Source: CAIRDP01 sp037141915 (lineage in GTDB: Bacteria; Bacteroidota; Bacteroidia; Bacteroidales; FEN-979). Taken from it: a stretch of 13,876 nt of DNA. A program made the position numbers and the translations under genes. The notes below the pieces were generated by a model that made no database searches, was not told the DNA's origin, and was given only the letters and a program-made list of their open reading frames with translations. Positions 1 through 7,229 of the stretch are shown one piece after another (the stretch's first letter is position 1; every line of letters begins with the position of its first letter). Location of the stretch: positions 1 to 13,876 of the forward strand of contig JBAXBP010000081.1 in NCBI GenBank assembly GCA_037141915.1. Direction: 5' to 3'.

Positions 1-21
1 TACCAACTGAGCTACTTCTGC
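1..21 (-). tRNA. tRNA gene, 5' part only (cut by left window edge)
   Basis: Read on the minus strand from 21 down to 1, the sequence is a typical tRNA 5' end: a seven-base acceptor half GCAGAAG, then TA, a D-stem half GCTC and a D-loop AGTTGGTA. The anticodon, T-arm and 3' acceptor strand lie beyond the window, so the isotype cannot be read. The acceptor half resembles some glycine tRNAs, but that is only a guess. A well-formed promoter lies just upstream (40-70), which supports a real, independently transcribed gene. Confidence 0.85.
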
Positions 22-39
22 AGGGTTAATTTGAGGGTG

Positions 40-70
40 CAAAAGTAAAACAAGTCTGCAACACTACAAA
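40..70 (-). promoter_or_regulatory. Bacteroidota-type promoter for the tRNA gene
   Basis: On the minus strand, TTTG (70-67) is followed after exactly 19 bases by TACTTTTG (47-40). This matches the known Bacteroides primary-sigma pattern of a -33 TTTG and a -7 TAnnTTTG. The expected start near base 36 gives a leader of roughly 15 bases before the tRNA at 21. It is the cleanest promoter in the window. The 158-base gap between mutS and the tRNA holds no convincing terminator, so mutS read-through into the tRNA is also possible. Confidence 0.75.
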
Positions 71-179
71 ATGTTTATTGAAAATTTTCAATGAAGATTA
101 ATGAACCTTGGAGCTCCGTCTGTTTTTTAAACACAAGGCAGTGACCGGAATCCCCTGTAGCAGGCTCAATCCCGGGACC

Positions 180-2855
180 TCAGGACTTTTTCAGCAGTTT
201 TTTGATCTCGCTCAGCTTCATCAGGGCTTCAACCGGGGTCAGAGTGTTTATCTCGGTATTCAGGATATCTTCCTTGATCTGCTGAAGCAGGGGATCGTCA
301 AGCTGTATGAAACTGAGCTGAAAACCCTGGTCGTGATTCGTGATCTGTGATCCGTGATCCGGTTCACGGTTCACGGTTCGCGGTTCACGGTTCACAGTTC
401 GCGGTTCACGATTCCCGAGGGCCTCAGCCTGGTGCGACTCCTCAAGCTGGTGCAGAATTTCAGTCGCCCTTTCGATAACGCTTGTGGGCATTCCTGCCAT
501 TTTCGCTACATGGATTCCGAAACTATGCTCGCTTCCTCCGGGCTGTATCTTTCTGAGGAAGATCACCCGGTTGCGTATCTCTTTGATGGAGATATGGAAA
601 TTCCTGATCCTCTTATGCATAGAAGCCATCTCGTTGAGCTCGTGGTAATGGGTTGCAAACAGCACCTTAGGCTTGTAAAGCGGGTGGCTGTGCAAAAATT
701 CCGCAATAGCCCAGGCAATGCTGATACCGTCGTAAGTGGAGGTTCCCCTGCCTATCTCATCAAGGAGTATCAGGCTGCGGTTCGAGATATTATTAAGAAT
801 GCTGGCTGTTTCATTCATTTCCACCATGAAGGTGGATTCTCCGGATGAAATATTGTCGGATGCCCCGACCCTGGTGAAGATCTTGTCGACCAGCCCGATA
901 CTTGCCCGTTCGGCGGGTACGAAACTTCCCATCTGTGCCATCAGGACAATGAGGGCTGTTTGCCGTAAAAGGGCTGACTTCCCCGACATGTTTGGCCCTG
1001 TGAGGATGATGATCTGCTGGGAATAGTCATCCAGGTATATATCATTGGAAATATATTCCTCGCCGGGTTTCATCTGACGTTCGATTACCGGGTGGCGGCC
1101 GCCCGTGATTTCGAGCTCGAAAGAATCGTTGAGCTGAGGCCTGGTGTAACGATATTTTGATGCGCTGAGGGCAAAAGAGACCAGCACATCGAGCCTCGCC
1201 ACGAGGCTTGCATTTAGCTGGACCGGAACTATATAGTCGTTCACGAAAAGCATGAGGTCATTATAGATCCTGCTTTCCAGTTCCGAAATACGCTCTTCGG
1301 CATGAAGGATCTTCTCCTCATATTCCTTCAGTTCAGGGGTGATATAACGCTCGGAATTGACAAGGGTTTGTTTCCTCTGCCATTCGGGCGGCACCTTATC
1401 CTTATGCGTATGGGTCACCTCGAGATAATAACCGAATACATTGGTATAGCCCACTTTAAGGGAAGAAATTCCTGTACGTTCGGTCTCCCTCTGCTGCATT
1501 TTCACGAGGTAATCCTTGCCTGAAAAGGCAATGCTCCTCAGTTCATCGAGTTCAGCATTGACGCCCTCACCTATTACATTTCCCTTGGTCGCAAGCGCAG
1601 GGGGATCAGGATTCAGGTCCTTCCCTATCTTCTCCCTCACCTTGAGGCAGGGATTGAATTGCTCCCCGGCTTTGCGCAGCCCTTCATTAGGTACCGAAGA
1701 AGAAAGCTCTTTCAGGATTTCAACAGAATCCAGGGCTTTTTTCAGGTGCATCATCTCCCTTGGCTGTATCTTTCCAACCGCTGCTTTCGAAATCAGGCGC
1801 TCCAGGTCGCCTATGATGGTAAGCTCATGCCTGACAGCCTCGACCATTTCGGGGTTCTGCGCCAGGTATTCGACAATATCCAGCCTTTCTTCAATAGGCT
1901 GAAGGTTTTTCAGCGGAAGGATCATCCATCGGCGTAACTGTCGCGAACCCATGGGTGAAACCGTCTGGTCGAGCACATCGAGCAGGGTTTTCGCATTCTC
2001 ATTATTTGAGCTGAGCAGTTCCAGGTTGCGGATGGTGAAGCGGTCAAGCCACATATAATGGGCTTCCTCTATCCTGGAAAGCTTGGAAATATGAGCGACC
2101 TTTTCATGCTGTGTCTCGGCCAGGTAATGAAGCGCTGCACCAGCCGCGATCACCGCCATATCGAGATTCTCGACCCCGTAGCCTTTAAGGGATGTCGTTC
2201 CGAAATGCTTCAACAGCAACTCTACCGAAAAATCAGGAGTAAATACCCAGTCATCAAAGGTGTTGATGTAAAATTTGCTGCCGAAGAGCTCGGTGAACTT
2301 CTGCCTTTTGCTTTTCTCCACCACCACTTCGCTGGGCCTGAAACTCTGGATCAGCTTATCAATGTATTCAATGCTGCCCTGGGCCAGGTAAAACTCACCG
2401 GTGGATATATCAAGGAAAGAAATTCCCGGGACCCTGGCATCGAGATGCACGGAAGCCAGGAAATTATTCTCCTTCTGTTCGAGTATTTTGTCATGATACG
2501 AAACCCCCGGAGTTACAAGCTCCGTAACCCCTCGTTTTACAATGGTCTTGGTAAGTTTGGGATCTTCGAGCTGATCGCAGATGGCAACCCTCAGACCGGC
2601 TTTGACCAGCCTTGGAAGATACAGATCCAGCGAATGATGAGGAAAGCCTGCAAGCTCAATAAAGGTTGCGGCACCGTTAGCCCTCCTGGTAAGTACTATG
2701 CCAAGTATGCCCGAAGCCCTCACAGCATCCTCGCCGAAAGTCTCATAAAAATCACCCACCCTGAACAACAACAGCGCATCAGGGTATTTAGCCTTGATAG
2801 CGTTGTACTGTTTCATTAAAGGTGTTTCGGCTGTTTCCTTCGTATTCTCCTTCAT
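180..2855 (-). CDS. mutS: DNA mismatch repair protein MutS
   Basis: MutS recognises mismatches and small loops in new DNA and starts repair with MutL. The 891 residues run in the usual order. The N-terminal mismatch-binding motif is Phe36-Tyr37-Glu38, at the same numbering as E. coli. Connector, core and clamp regions follow. The ABC-type ATPase has Walker A GPNMSGKS (620-627), a signature loop around 664-680, Walker B ending Asp699-Glu700, and His736 in THYHEL. The helix-turn-helix dimerisation region ends near 800. The tail carries QLSFI (846-850), a good match to the beta-clamp-binding motif of bacterial MutS, then a short helical C-terminal region. The ATG at 2855 puts Phe36 in register with the family. 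An in-frame array of 7-base repeats encodes residues 814-842, between the dimerisation region and the clamp motif, and is not a normal part of MutS. The gene probably has its own promoter at 2902-2909. Confidence 0.97.
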   Translation of the reverse strand: MKENTKETAETPLMKQYNAIKAKYPDALLLFRVGDFYETFGEDAVRASGILGIVLTRRANGAATFIELAGFPHHSLDLYLPRLVKAGLRVAICDQLEDPKLTKTIVKRGVTELVTPGVSYHDKILEQKENNFLASVHLDARVPGISFLDISTGEFYLAQGSIEYIDKLIQSFRPSEVVVEKSKRQKFTELFGSKFYINTFDDWVFTPDFSVELLLKHFGTTSLKGYGVENLDMAVIAAGAALHYLAETQHEKVAHISKLSRIEEAHYMWLDRFTIRNLELLSSNNENAKTLLDVLDQTVSPMGSRQLRRWMILPLKNLQPIEERLDIVEYLAQNPEMVEAVRHELTIIGDLERLISKAAVGKIQPREMMHLKKALDSVEILKELSSSVPNEGLRKAGEQFNPCLKVREKIGKDLNPDPPALATKGNVIGEGVNAELDELRSIAFSGKDYLVKMQQRETERTGISSLKVGYTNVFGYYLEVTHTHKDKVPPEWQRKQTLVNSERYITPELKEYEEKILHAEERISELESRIYNDLMLFVNDYIVPVQLNASLVARLDVLVSFALSASKYRYTRPQLNDSFELEITGGRHPVIERQMKPGEEYISNDIYLDDYSQQIIILTGPNMSGKSALLRQTALIVLMAQMGSFVPAERASIGLVDKIFTRVGASDNISSGESTFMVEMNETASILNNISNRSLILLDEIGRGTSTYDGISIAWAIAEFLHSHPLYKPKVLFATHYHELNEMASMHKRIRNFHISIKEIRNRVIFLRKIQPGGSEHSFGIHVAKMAGMPTSVIERATEILHQLEESHQAEALGNREPRTVNREPRTVNREPDHGSQITNHDQGFQLSFIQLDDPLLQQIKEDILNTEINTLTPVEALMKLSEIKKLLKKS
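332..415. repeat. Twelve-unit 7-bp tandem array inside mutS
   Basis: On the plus strand, four units of the CGTGATC type (332-359) are followed by eight of the CGGTTCA type (360-415), with one- or two-base variation per unit. Total length is 84 bases, 28 codons, so the mutS frame is kept. In the protein it gives a seven-residue repeat of the form NREPRTV at 815-830, followed by a His/Ser/Gln/Asn-rich stretch to 841. The two unit types are near-inverted copies of each other. From memory, heptads of this kind recur between genes in some Bacteroidota genomes; I could not check that here. Confidence 0.9.
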
Positions 2856-2901
2856 TATTTTTTTGACTGCGGATGAGTTCTTCCCTCCCCCGCACCGGTT
2901 C

Positions 2902-2909
2902 CAAAAGTA
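2902..2909 (-). promoter_or_regulatory. Probable -7 element for mutS
   Basis: TACTTTTG on the minus strand (2909-2902) fits TAnnTTTG and is identical to the tRNA promoter's -7 element. It would start transcription about 40 bases before the mutS ATG. No TTTG lies at the expected distance upstream, so the call rests on the -7 element alone. Confidence 0.4.
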
Positions 2910-3016
2910 CTACTCGCAGCCTGATGCTTTGTCGCTTTGTTGAAAAGTAGGCAAAAGAATTTTAAGATGCCTTTACCTTGTAAAAAACCGAAGTACTTCT
3001 TAGTGGTGATAAAACC

Positions 3017-3754
3017 TTATTTCTGCCCCTTCTGTTTACCAAAATACCATTTCAGGCCAAAACTGAGAATGACAGAATTCAGGTAAGATTTCGGGTTAGA
3101 GCCGTAGGTTGCACCTGGTGTCCTGATCATCGGGAAGAGTTGTGTGTTGATAAGCCCAACATGGTCACAGGCGCTGATGTTCAACGACATGTCTTTCCAA
3201 AGGCAGAATTCCACTCCAAGGCTTCCCGTGAAACCGATGTCGTAAGGCAAACTCCTTGTATAGGTTTCAGGGGATATAACCTGTCCTCCATAGGTTCCTT
3301 CATTGTTGTTGGTATATGTCTGGCTGACCAGGACGCTGAAATATGGTCCGGCTGAGACAAGGAACTTCACCTTATTCCCGAACCTGGCTTTGATCAGGAA
3401 GGGGAGAGTAAAATAGTCGAACGTGAAAAAGTAATCTACGAGAACATAATAGTTGACCGGGTCGCTATAGCTGGTTTTAAACAGGGTCCCTTTTCTCTCC
3501 CAGGCAATACCTGAGCCAACCGAAAAATGCTTGTGGAAAAAGTAATCGAACATCAGGCCGGCATACCCACCGACTACCGGTGTGAAACAATCGGCTGAGT
3601 AATCGCTGCAATAAATGTTCGAAATTGTCGGGCCGCCTTCCACAGACTGGGTAAAAATCCTCACGGGTTTGGTTTCCATGACAGTATCATGAGCTGTAAC
3701 CTTGAAGGATCCTGATAACAAGGTCATGAAAAGAAGTAAAACCGGCTTGTTCAT
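3017..3754 (-). CDS. Outer-membrane beta-barrel protein (PorT-like family)
   Basis: This 245-residue protein has an N-terminal signal peptide (hydrophobic run about 5-20, ending near VTA-H). Alternating aromatic and polar strands then suggest a small beta-barrel in the outer membrane. Recognisable stretches are GGYAGLMFDYFF, then DYFTLPFLIKARFG, then VSAGPYFSVLV, with FGLKWYFGK near the C-terminus. This layout is typical of the Bacteroidota outer-membrane barrel family that includes PorT-like proteins. The specific role and ligand cannot be told. The frame is open three bases further to a TTG, but the ATG at 3754 is the better start because a TAnnTTTG box lies just four bases upstream of it. 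It diverges from the RNA methyltransferase gene. A short palindrome with a T run after its stop (2982-2999) is too weak to call a terminator. Confidence 0.8.
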   Translation of the reverse strand: MNKPVLLLFMTLLSGSFKVTAHDTVMETKPVRIFTQSVEGGPTISNIYCSDYSADCFTPVVGGYAGLMFDYFFHKHFSVGSGIAWERKGTLFKTSYSDPVNYYVLVDYFFTFDYFTLPFLIKARFGNKVKFLVSAGPYFSVLVSQTYTNNNEGTYGGQVISPETYTRSLPYDIGFTGSLGVEFCLWKDMSLNISACDHVGLINTQLFPMIRTPGATYGSNPKSYLNSVILSFGLKWYFGKQKGQK

Positions 3755-3758
3755 CAAA

Positions 3759-3766
3759 CAAAATTA
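3759..3766 (-). promoter_or_regulatory. -7 element for the barrel protein, near-leaderless
   Basis: TAATTTTG (3766-3759, minus strand) matches TAnnTTTG and ends four bases before the ATG at 3754, so the predicted transcript would have almost no leader. No TTTG lies at the expected upstream distance. The stretch is AT-rich, so a chance match is possible. Confidence 0.4.
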
Positions 3767-3788
3767 AAAAATTATTATTATCCTTTTC

Positions 3789-3796
3789 TATCTTTG
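3789..3796 (+). promoter_or_regulatory. -7 element for the RNA methyltransferase, near-leaderless
   Basis: TATCTTTG matches TAnnTTTG and ends five bases before the ATG at 3802. The predicted mRNA would therefore begin at or within about three bases of the start codon. There is no -33 TTTG at the usual spacing. Together with the divergent box at 3759-3766 it makes a compact two-way promoter in a 47-base gap. Confidence 0.45.
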
Positions 3797-3801
3797 CTCA
3801 C

Positions 3802-4341
3802 ATGGAACCGCGCAAACTGACCATGCCCGAACTCAACCGCCTGAACACTGAAGAATTCAGGTCAGCTGAAAAATTTCCCGTTGTTGTAGTTCTCGATAAT
3901 ATACGTTCACAGAATAATACAGGTTCAGCCTTCAGGACCTGCGACGCGTTCAGGGTTGAAAAACTATATCTCTGCGGGATCACCGCCACTCCCCCTCACA
4001 GGGAGATCCATAAAACAGCCCTCGGGGCTGAAGAATCGGTGAAATGGAAATACTACCCCGCAACTTCTGAAGCAATTATGGAATTAAAAGCGGCGGGGTA
4101 TATGGTCCTGGCCCTTGAACATACGACCTCCAGCCTGATGCTCCAGGATTTCGTTATCCCGGAGGAAAGTAAAATCGCCCTTGTTTTCGGTAACGAGGTA
4201 GAGGGAATTAACGACGAATCCCTGAAATTGGCAGATGCCTGCCTTGAAATACCCCAGTTCGGAACCAAACATTCCATTAATGTATCTGTCGCTGTTGGGG
4301 TTACGTTATGGGAAATCCTTAAAAAGCTAAGAAAAATCTGA
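3802..4341 (+). CDS. SpoU/TrmH-family RNA 2'-O-methyltransferase
   Basis: These enzymes transfer a methyl group from S-adenosylmethionine to a ribose 2'-hydroxyl in tRNA or rRNA, using the knotted SPOUT fold. All three family motifs are present in the 179-residue protein. Motif 1 is NIRSQNNTGSAFRTCDAF (33-50) with Asn39 and Arg45. Motif 2 is VFGNEVEGI (128-136). Motif 3 is IPQFGTKHSINVSVAVG (150-166) with Asn160. There is only a short N-terminal extension before the catalytic fold, close to the minimal size for the family. The target nucleotide cannot be read from sequence, so I give no gene symbol; TrmH/TrmL-like tRNA or rRNA activity is possible. It is probably transcribed alone from a promoter just before its ATG. 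Confidence 0.9.
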   Translation: MEPRKLTMPELNRLNTEEFRSAEKFPVVVVLDNIRSQNNTGSAFRTCDAFRVEKLYLCGITATPPHREIHKTALGAEESVKWKYYPATSEAIMELKAAGYMVLALEHTTSSLMLQDFVIPEESKIALVFGNEVEGINDESLKLADACLEIPQFGTKHSINVSVAVGVTLWEILKKLRKI

Positions 4342-4604
4342 TCTTCGTAACCTTTCCCTAAATTGAGCCGTACAACAGAAAAAGAAAAAAACTTTGTGAA
4401 AATCATGCGAATCTTTTTAATTTTGAAGTCTGAAGTGAGGAACACCAAGCCAATCAACTATAAATCAAATATTTAACTGTTGCAATTTTAAATTAACTTC
4501 AAAATGTTAATTTTATAACGCTTTAAATTTGCTATTCATAAGCTTATTTTAATATATTTGTAAAATCAGTAAACAAAAAAAATAGAAATCTAAAACAAAG
4601 TCGT
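4342..4604. other. 263-base AT-rich intergenic region
   Basis: I see no gene here. The right end holds the promoter of the large outer-membrane protein (4528-4560). Just upstream is an inverted repeat, AAATTAAC (4490-4497) and GTTAATTT (4506-4513), with an 8-base spacer. It could be an operator, but in such AT-rich DNA it may be chance. No terminator is evident after the methyltransferase stop. Confidence 0.5.
4528..4560 (+). promoter_or_regulatory. Bacteroidota-type promoter for the large outer-membrane protein
   Basis: TTTG (4528-4531) and TATATTTG (4553-4560) are separated by 21 bases, matching the Bacteroides -33/-7 pattern. The predicted start near 4564 leaves an A-rich leader of about 40 bases before the ATG at 4605, a common arrangement for well-expressed genes in this phylum that lack Shine-Dalgarno sites. 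Confidence 0.65.
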
Positions 4605-7160
4605 ATGAAAACGTTTTCACGATTACTTCCCAAAGCTTTCATCTTCCTTCTTGCTGTCCTCATTTCGGCAGGTGCTTACGCCCAGGAAAAAAAGCAGGAT
4701 CAACCGGAAAAGAAATCCAATGCCAATGCTGCAAGTTCCTACCAATATTGGTCGATCGGCCTGTTCGGCGGCGCAATGCAGTTTAACGGAGACCTCTCCA
4801 AAAACCTGTTATGGAACTTTGGAAATAAAAACTCCATGGGTTACAACTACGGTGTGGTTGCTACTAAACAGTTCACCCGGGTTCTCGGGGTGCGCGTAAG
4901 AGTTGCACACGGCATGGTGCAAGGCCAGGTAGAAAATAAAATGGTATGGGACTATAACAATGGTACACCTCAGACCATTTCAAAGAAATTCCAAGCCTAT
5001 CCATGGGAAACCGACCTTCAGGTCACTATTAACTGGACCAATTGGATCCTTGGTTATAAACCCGAGAGACTTTTCTCATCCTATATGATTTTCGGAGGGG
5101 GAGTTGACCAGACCATCGGACATCGTACTGACTTAGTCACAGGCCAGGATGATGCATGGATCGGAAATAAGAACCAAACAAACATGGGTAACACCAAAGG
5201 TATAGCCAAGACTAACCTGGAAATGAAATTCGGTGCCGGCCTCGGCTTCGATTTCAATATCGACCAGCACTGGTCAATTCCTATCGAGTTTTACTGGCGT
5301 TGGGTTGATCATGACATCCTTGACATGACCCATGGCGGTGCCAAGCAGGTCATCAACGACATGTACTCATCTGCAACCATTGGCGTTAACTATAAATTCG
5401 GTTACACCGGAGGCAGCCTGAAGTATATGGAGAAACATTACGGCGAAGTTAAATATGAAACCCAGCCTCCTGTTCTCAGCGAAAAGGGAGACTCAGTCAC
5501 TGTTACCATCAAAGGAACTTTCCCCCCGAAATATTTTGCTAAAAAGGCAGCTATGCAGTTCCAGCCGGTTCTTGTTTATGACGGCGGTCAGACCGAACTG
5601 AAATCCATCAACATGAAGGGCGAAAGAGTAACAGGCGATGGCATCCCCATCAAGTACAAAGAAGGCGGTTCATTCACTTATACCACCACCTTCCCTTACA
5701 AACCTGAAATGAATACTTCGATGCTCACTGTTGCTCCTGTGATCTATGAAGCAAAAGAAAAGACTTATCCCAAAAAGGGAGAGATCAAGGAAAAAGCAAA
5801 ATTCATCGAACTCCCCAGCAGGGATCTCGTACCCGGTGTTATTTACACCCCCACCAGGATCATCCCCGACCAGGCTGCCCTTATTGCTGACCATGGCTAC
5901 CAGAAAGAAGTTATCGTAAGCAAAACCGGTATGGTTTTCTTCAAGAAAAACAAATTCGACCTGGATCTTAAATATGGTCTCAACAAAACCGATGCTGCAA
6001 AAGCAGGTCTTACCGATGTTGCAAACTTCGTGCACCAGGGTTGGAAGATCAAGAGTGTTGATATGAATGGCTGGGCATCTCCCGAAGGTGAAGAAACTTT
6101 CAATGCAGGCCTTTCAGAGAATCGTTCAAAGACAGGTAATACCTGGATGATCGACCAGTTCAAGGCATGGGCTAAGGAAGCCAACAAAGACAACAAGGAT
6201 AAGAAAGCTGTAAAAGCTGCCATCGAAGCTGCAGGCAAAGACGTTAATATCGCAATGGCACATCATGGCCCCGATTGGAATGGCTTCCTGAAAGCTGTCC
6301 AGACCAGCGATCTGAAAGACAAGGACAAGATCCTGAACGTTGTAAACTCAGCCGCTGATCCCAAGAAAAAAGAGCAGGAAATCCGCAATATGATCCTCAT
6401 CTATCCCCAGATCGAAGAAAAACTTCTGCCGCCGTTACGCCGTTGCGAAGTTACCGCCAACCTGTATGAACCCCGCCATACCGACGAGGAACTCAGCAAG
6501 ATGGCAGTATCCGATCCTTCGAAGCTGAAGGTTGAAGAACTTCTTTATGCAGGTACACTCACCAATGATGCAGCTACCAAGCTGACCATTTATGAGAATG
6601 CCGCAAAACAGTATCCTGGTGACTGGAAAGCTTTGAACAATGCAGCTACTGCCAATATTGCAAAAGGCATTTATCCCAAAGCACTCGATTACCTGACCAA
6701 AGCCCAGGGCATTGCCCCGAATAACGGTATCATTGAAAATAACATCGGTGTTGTTGCTGCAAAGATGAAAGATTACAAGAAAGCTGATGCACAGTTCAAG
6801 AAAGCTCAGCAGCTTGGTGAAAAAGAAAGCTACAACCTGGGCATCTATGAGATCCCGAGAGGCAACTATTCGAAGGCTCTCACTATGCTCGGTGATGCAA
6901 AATGCAACTACAACTTAGGTCTTGCACAGCTTGTATCCGGAAATAACAGCGCTGCCGAAGCCACCCTGAAGTGTGCTCCCCAGACTCCGGAAACATTCTA
7001 CCTGCTCGCTATCGTTGGCGCTCGTACAAACAACAGCAAAATGTTGTACGAATACCTGATGAAAGCCTGCCAGGATGCTAACCTGAAAGCTCAGGCCAAG
7101 GGCGACCGTGAATTCTATAACTTCGCAAAGACTCCTGAATTCCAGAATATCGTGAAGTAA
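4605..7160 (+). CDS. Large outer-membrane protein: beta-barrel, OmpA-like domain and TPRs
   Basis: The 851-residue protein starts with a signal peptide (cleavage likely after AYA, residue 26). Residues about 45-270 alternate in a way that suggests a membrane beta-barrel (YWSIGLFGG, LGVRVRVAHG, WSIPIEFYWRW, ATIGVNYKFG). Residues about 285-400 look like an all-beta region. Residues about 435-620 contain an OmpA-like peptidoglycan-binding segment with GWASPEGEETFNAGLSENRS (489-508), interrupted by a lysine-rich insert (about 520-590). Residues about 663-830 are TPR-like helical repeats. The arrangement suggests a protein tying the outer membrane to the cell wall and scaffolding partners through the TPRs; that role is inferred. 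In the OmpA-like motif the aspartate that usually contacts peptidoglycan is replaced by serine (Ser492) while Arg507 is kept. It has its own promoter and a strong terminator, so it is probably a single-gene transcript. Confidence 0.85.
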   Translation: MKTFSRLLPKAFIFLLAVLISAGAYAQEKKQDQPEKKSNANAASSYQYWSIGLFGGAMQFNGDLSKNLLWNFGNKNSMGYNYGVVATKQFTRVLGVRVRVAHGMVQGQVENKMVWDYNNGTPQTISKKFQAYPWETDLQVTINWTNWILGYKPERLFSSYMIFGGGVDQTIGHRTDLVTGQDDAWIGNKNQTNMGNTKGIAKTNLEMKFGAGLGFDFNIDQHWSIPIEFYWRWVDHDILDMTHGGAKQVINDMYSSATIGVNYKFGYTGGSLKYMEKHYGEVKYETQPPVLSEKGDSVTVTIKGTFPPKYFAKKAAMQFQPVLVYDGGQTELKSINMKGERVTGDGIPIKYKEGGSFTYTTTFPYKPEMNTSMLTVAPVIYEAKEKTYPKKGEIKEKAKFIELPSRDLVPGVIYTPTRIIPDQAALIADHGYQKEVIVSKTGMVFFKKNKFDLDLKYGLNKTDAAKAGLTDVANFVHQGWKIKSVDMNGWASPEGEETFNAGLSENRSKTGNTWMIDQFKAWAKEANKDNKDKKAVKAAIEAAGKDVNIAMAHHGPDWNGFLKAVQTSDLKDKDKILNVVNSAADPKKKEQEIRNMILIYPQIEEKLLPPLRRCEVTANLYEPRHTDEELSKMAVSDPSKLKVEELLYAGTLTNDAATKLTIYENAAKQYPGDWKALNNAATANIAKGIYPKALDYLTKAQGIAPNNGIIENNIGVVAAKMKDYKKADAQFKKAQQLGEKESYNLGIYEIPRGNYSKALTMLGDAKCNYNLGLAQLVSGNNSAAEATLKCAPQTPETFYLLAIVGARTNNSKMLYEYLMKACQDANLKAQAKGDREFYNFAKTPEFQNIVK

Positions 7161-7173
7161 TTTGTTTACTGAT

Positions 7174-7209
7174 AAAAAAAGCCCGGCCGGTTGGCCGGGC
7201 TTTTTTTTT
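7174..7209. terminator. Two-way rho-independent terminator
   Basis: A perfect 8-bp GC-rich stem, GCCCGGCC (7181-7188) and GGCCGGGC (7193-7200), closes a GGTT loop. It is followed by nine T and preceded by seven A, so it can work on both strands. It lies 20 bases after the outer-membrane protein stop and 20 bases beyond the stop of the converging folK, and so serves both. Confidence 0.92.
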
Positions 7210-7229
7210 GCCCTGATTTGCTTTGAAGT

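Noticed and set aside
332..415. CRISPR array
   Set aside because: Units are 7 bases, directly adjacent with no spacers, and lie inside a coding gene.
354..848. Open frame on the plus strand beginning with an RFTVHGS-type repeat
   Set aside because: It is the reverse complement of mutS and its repetitive start is the heptad array read backwards; no protein features support it.
2058..2819. 253-codon open frame on the plus strand
   Set aside because: It lies wholly antisense to the conserved N-terminal half of mutS and has no recognisable domain.
2982..2999. Terminator after the barrel protein
   Set aside because: GAAGTACTTC is a short palindrome without a loop, so a stable hairpin is unlikely despite the six-T run that follows on the minus strand.
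3755..3757. TTG as the start of the barrel protein
   Set aside because: The next codon is an ATG followed by a normal signal peptide; the TTG would add only one residue and overlaps the predicted transcript start region.
4490..4513. Operator formed by the AAATTAAC/GTTAATTT inverted repeat
   Set aside because: Eight-base arms made almost only of A and T are expected by chance here, and no regulator gene is nearby.
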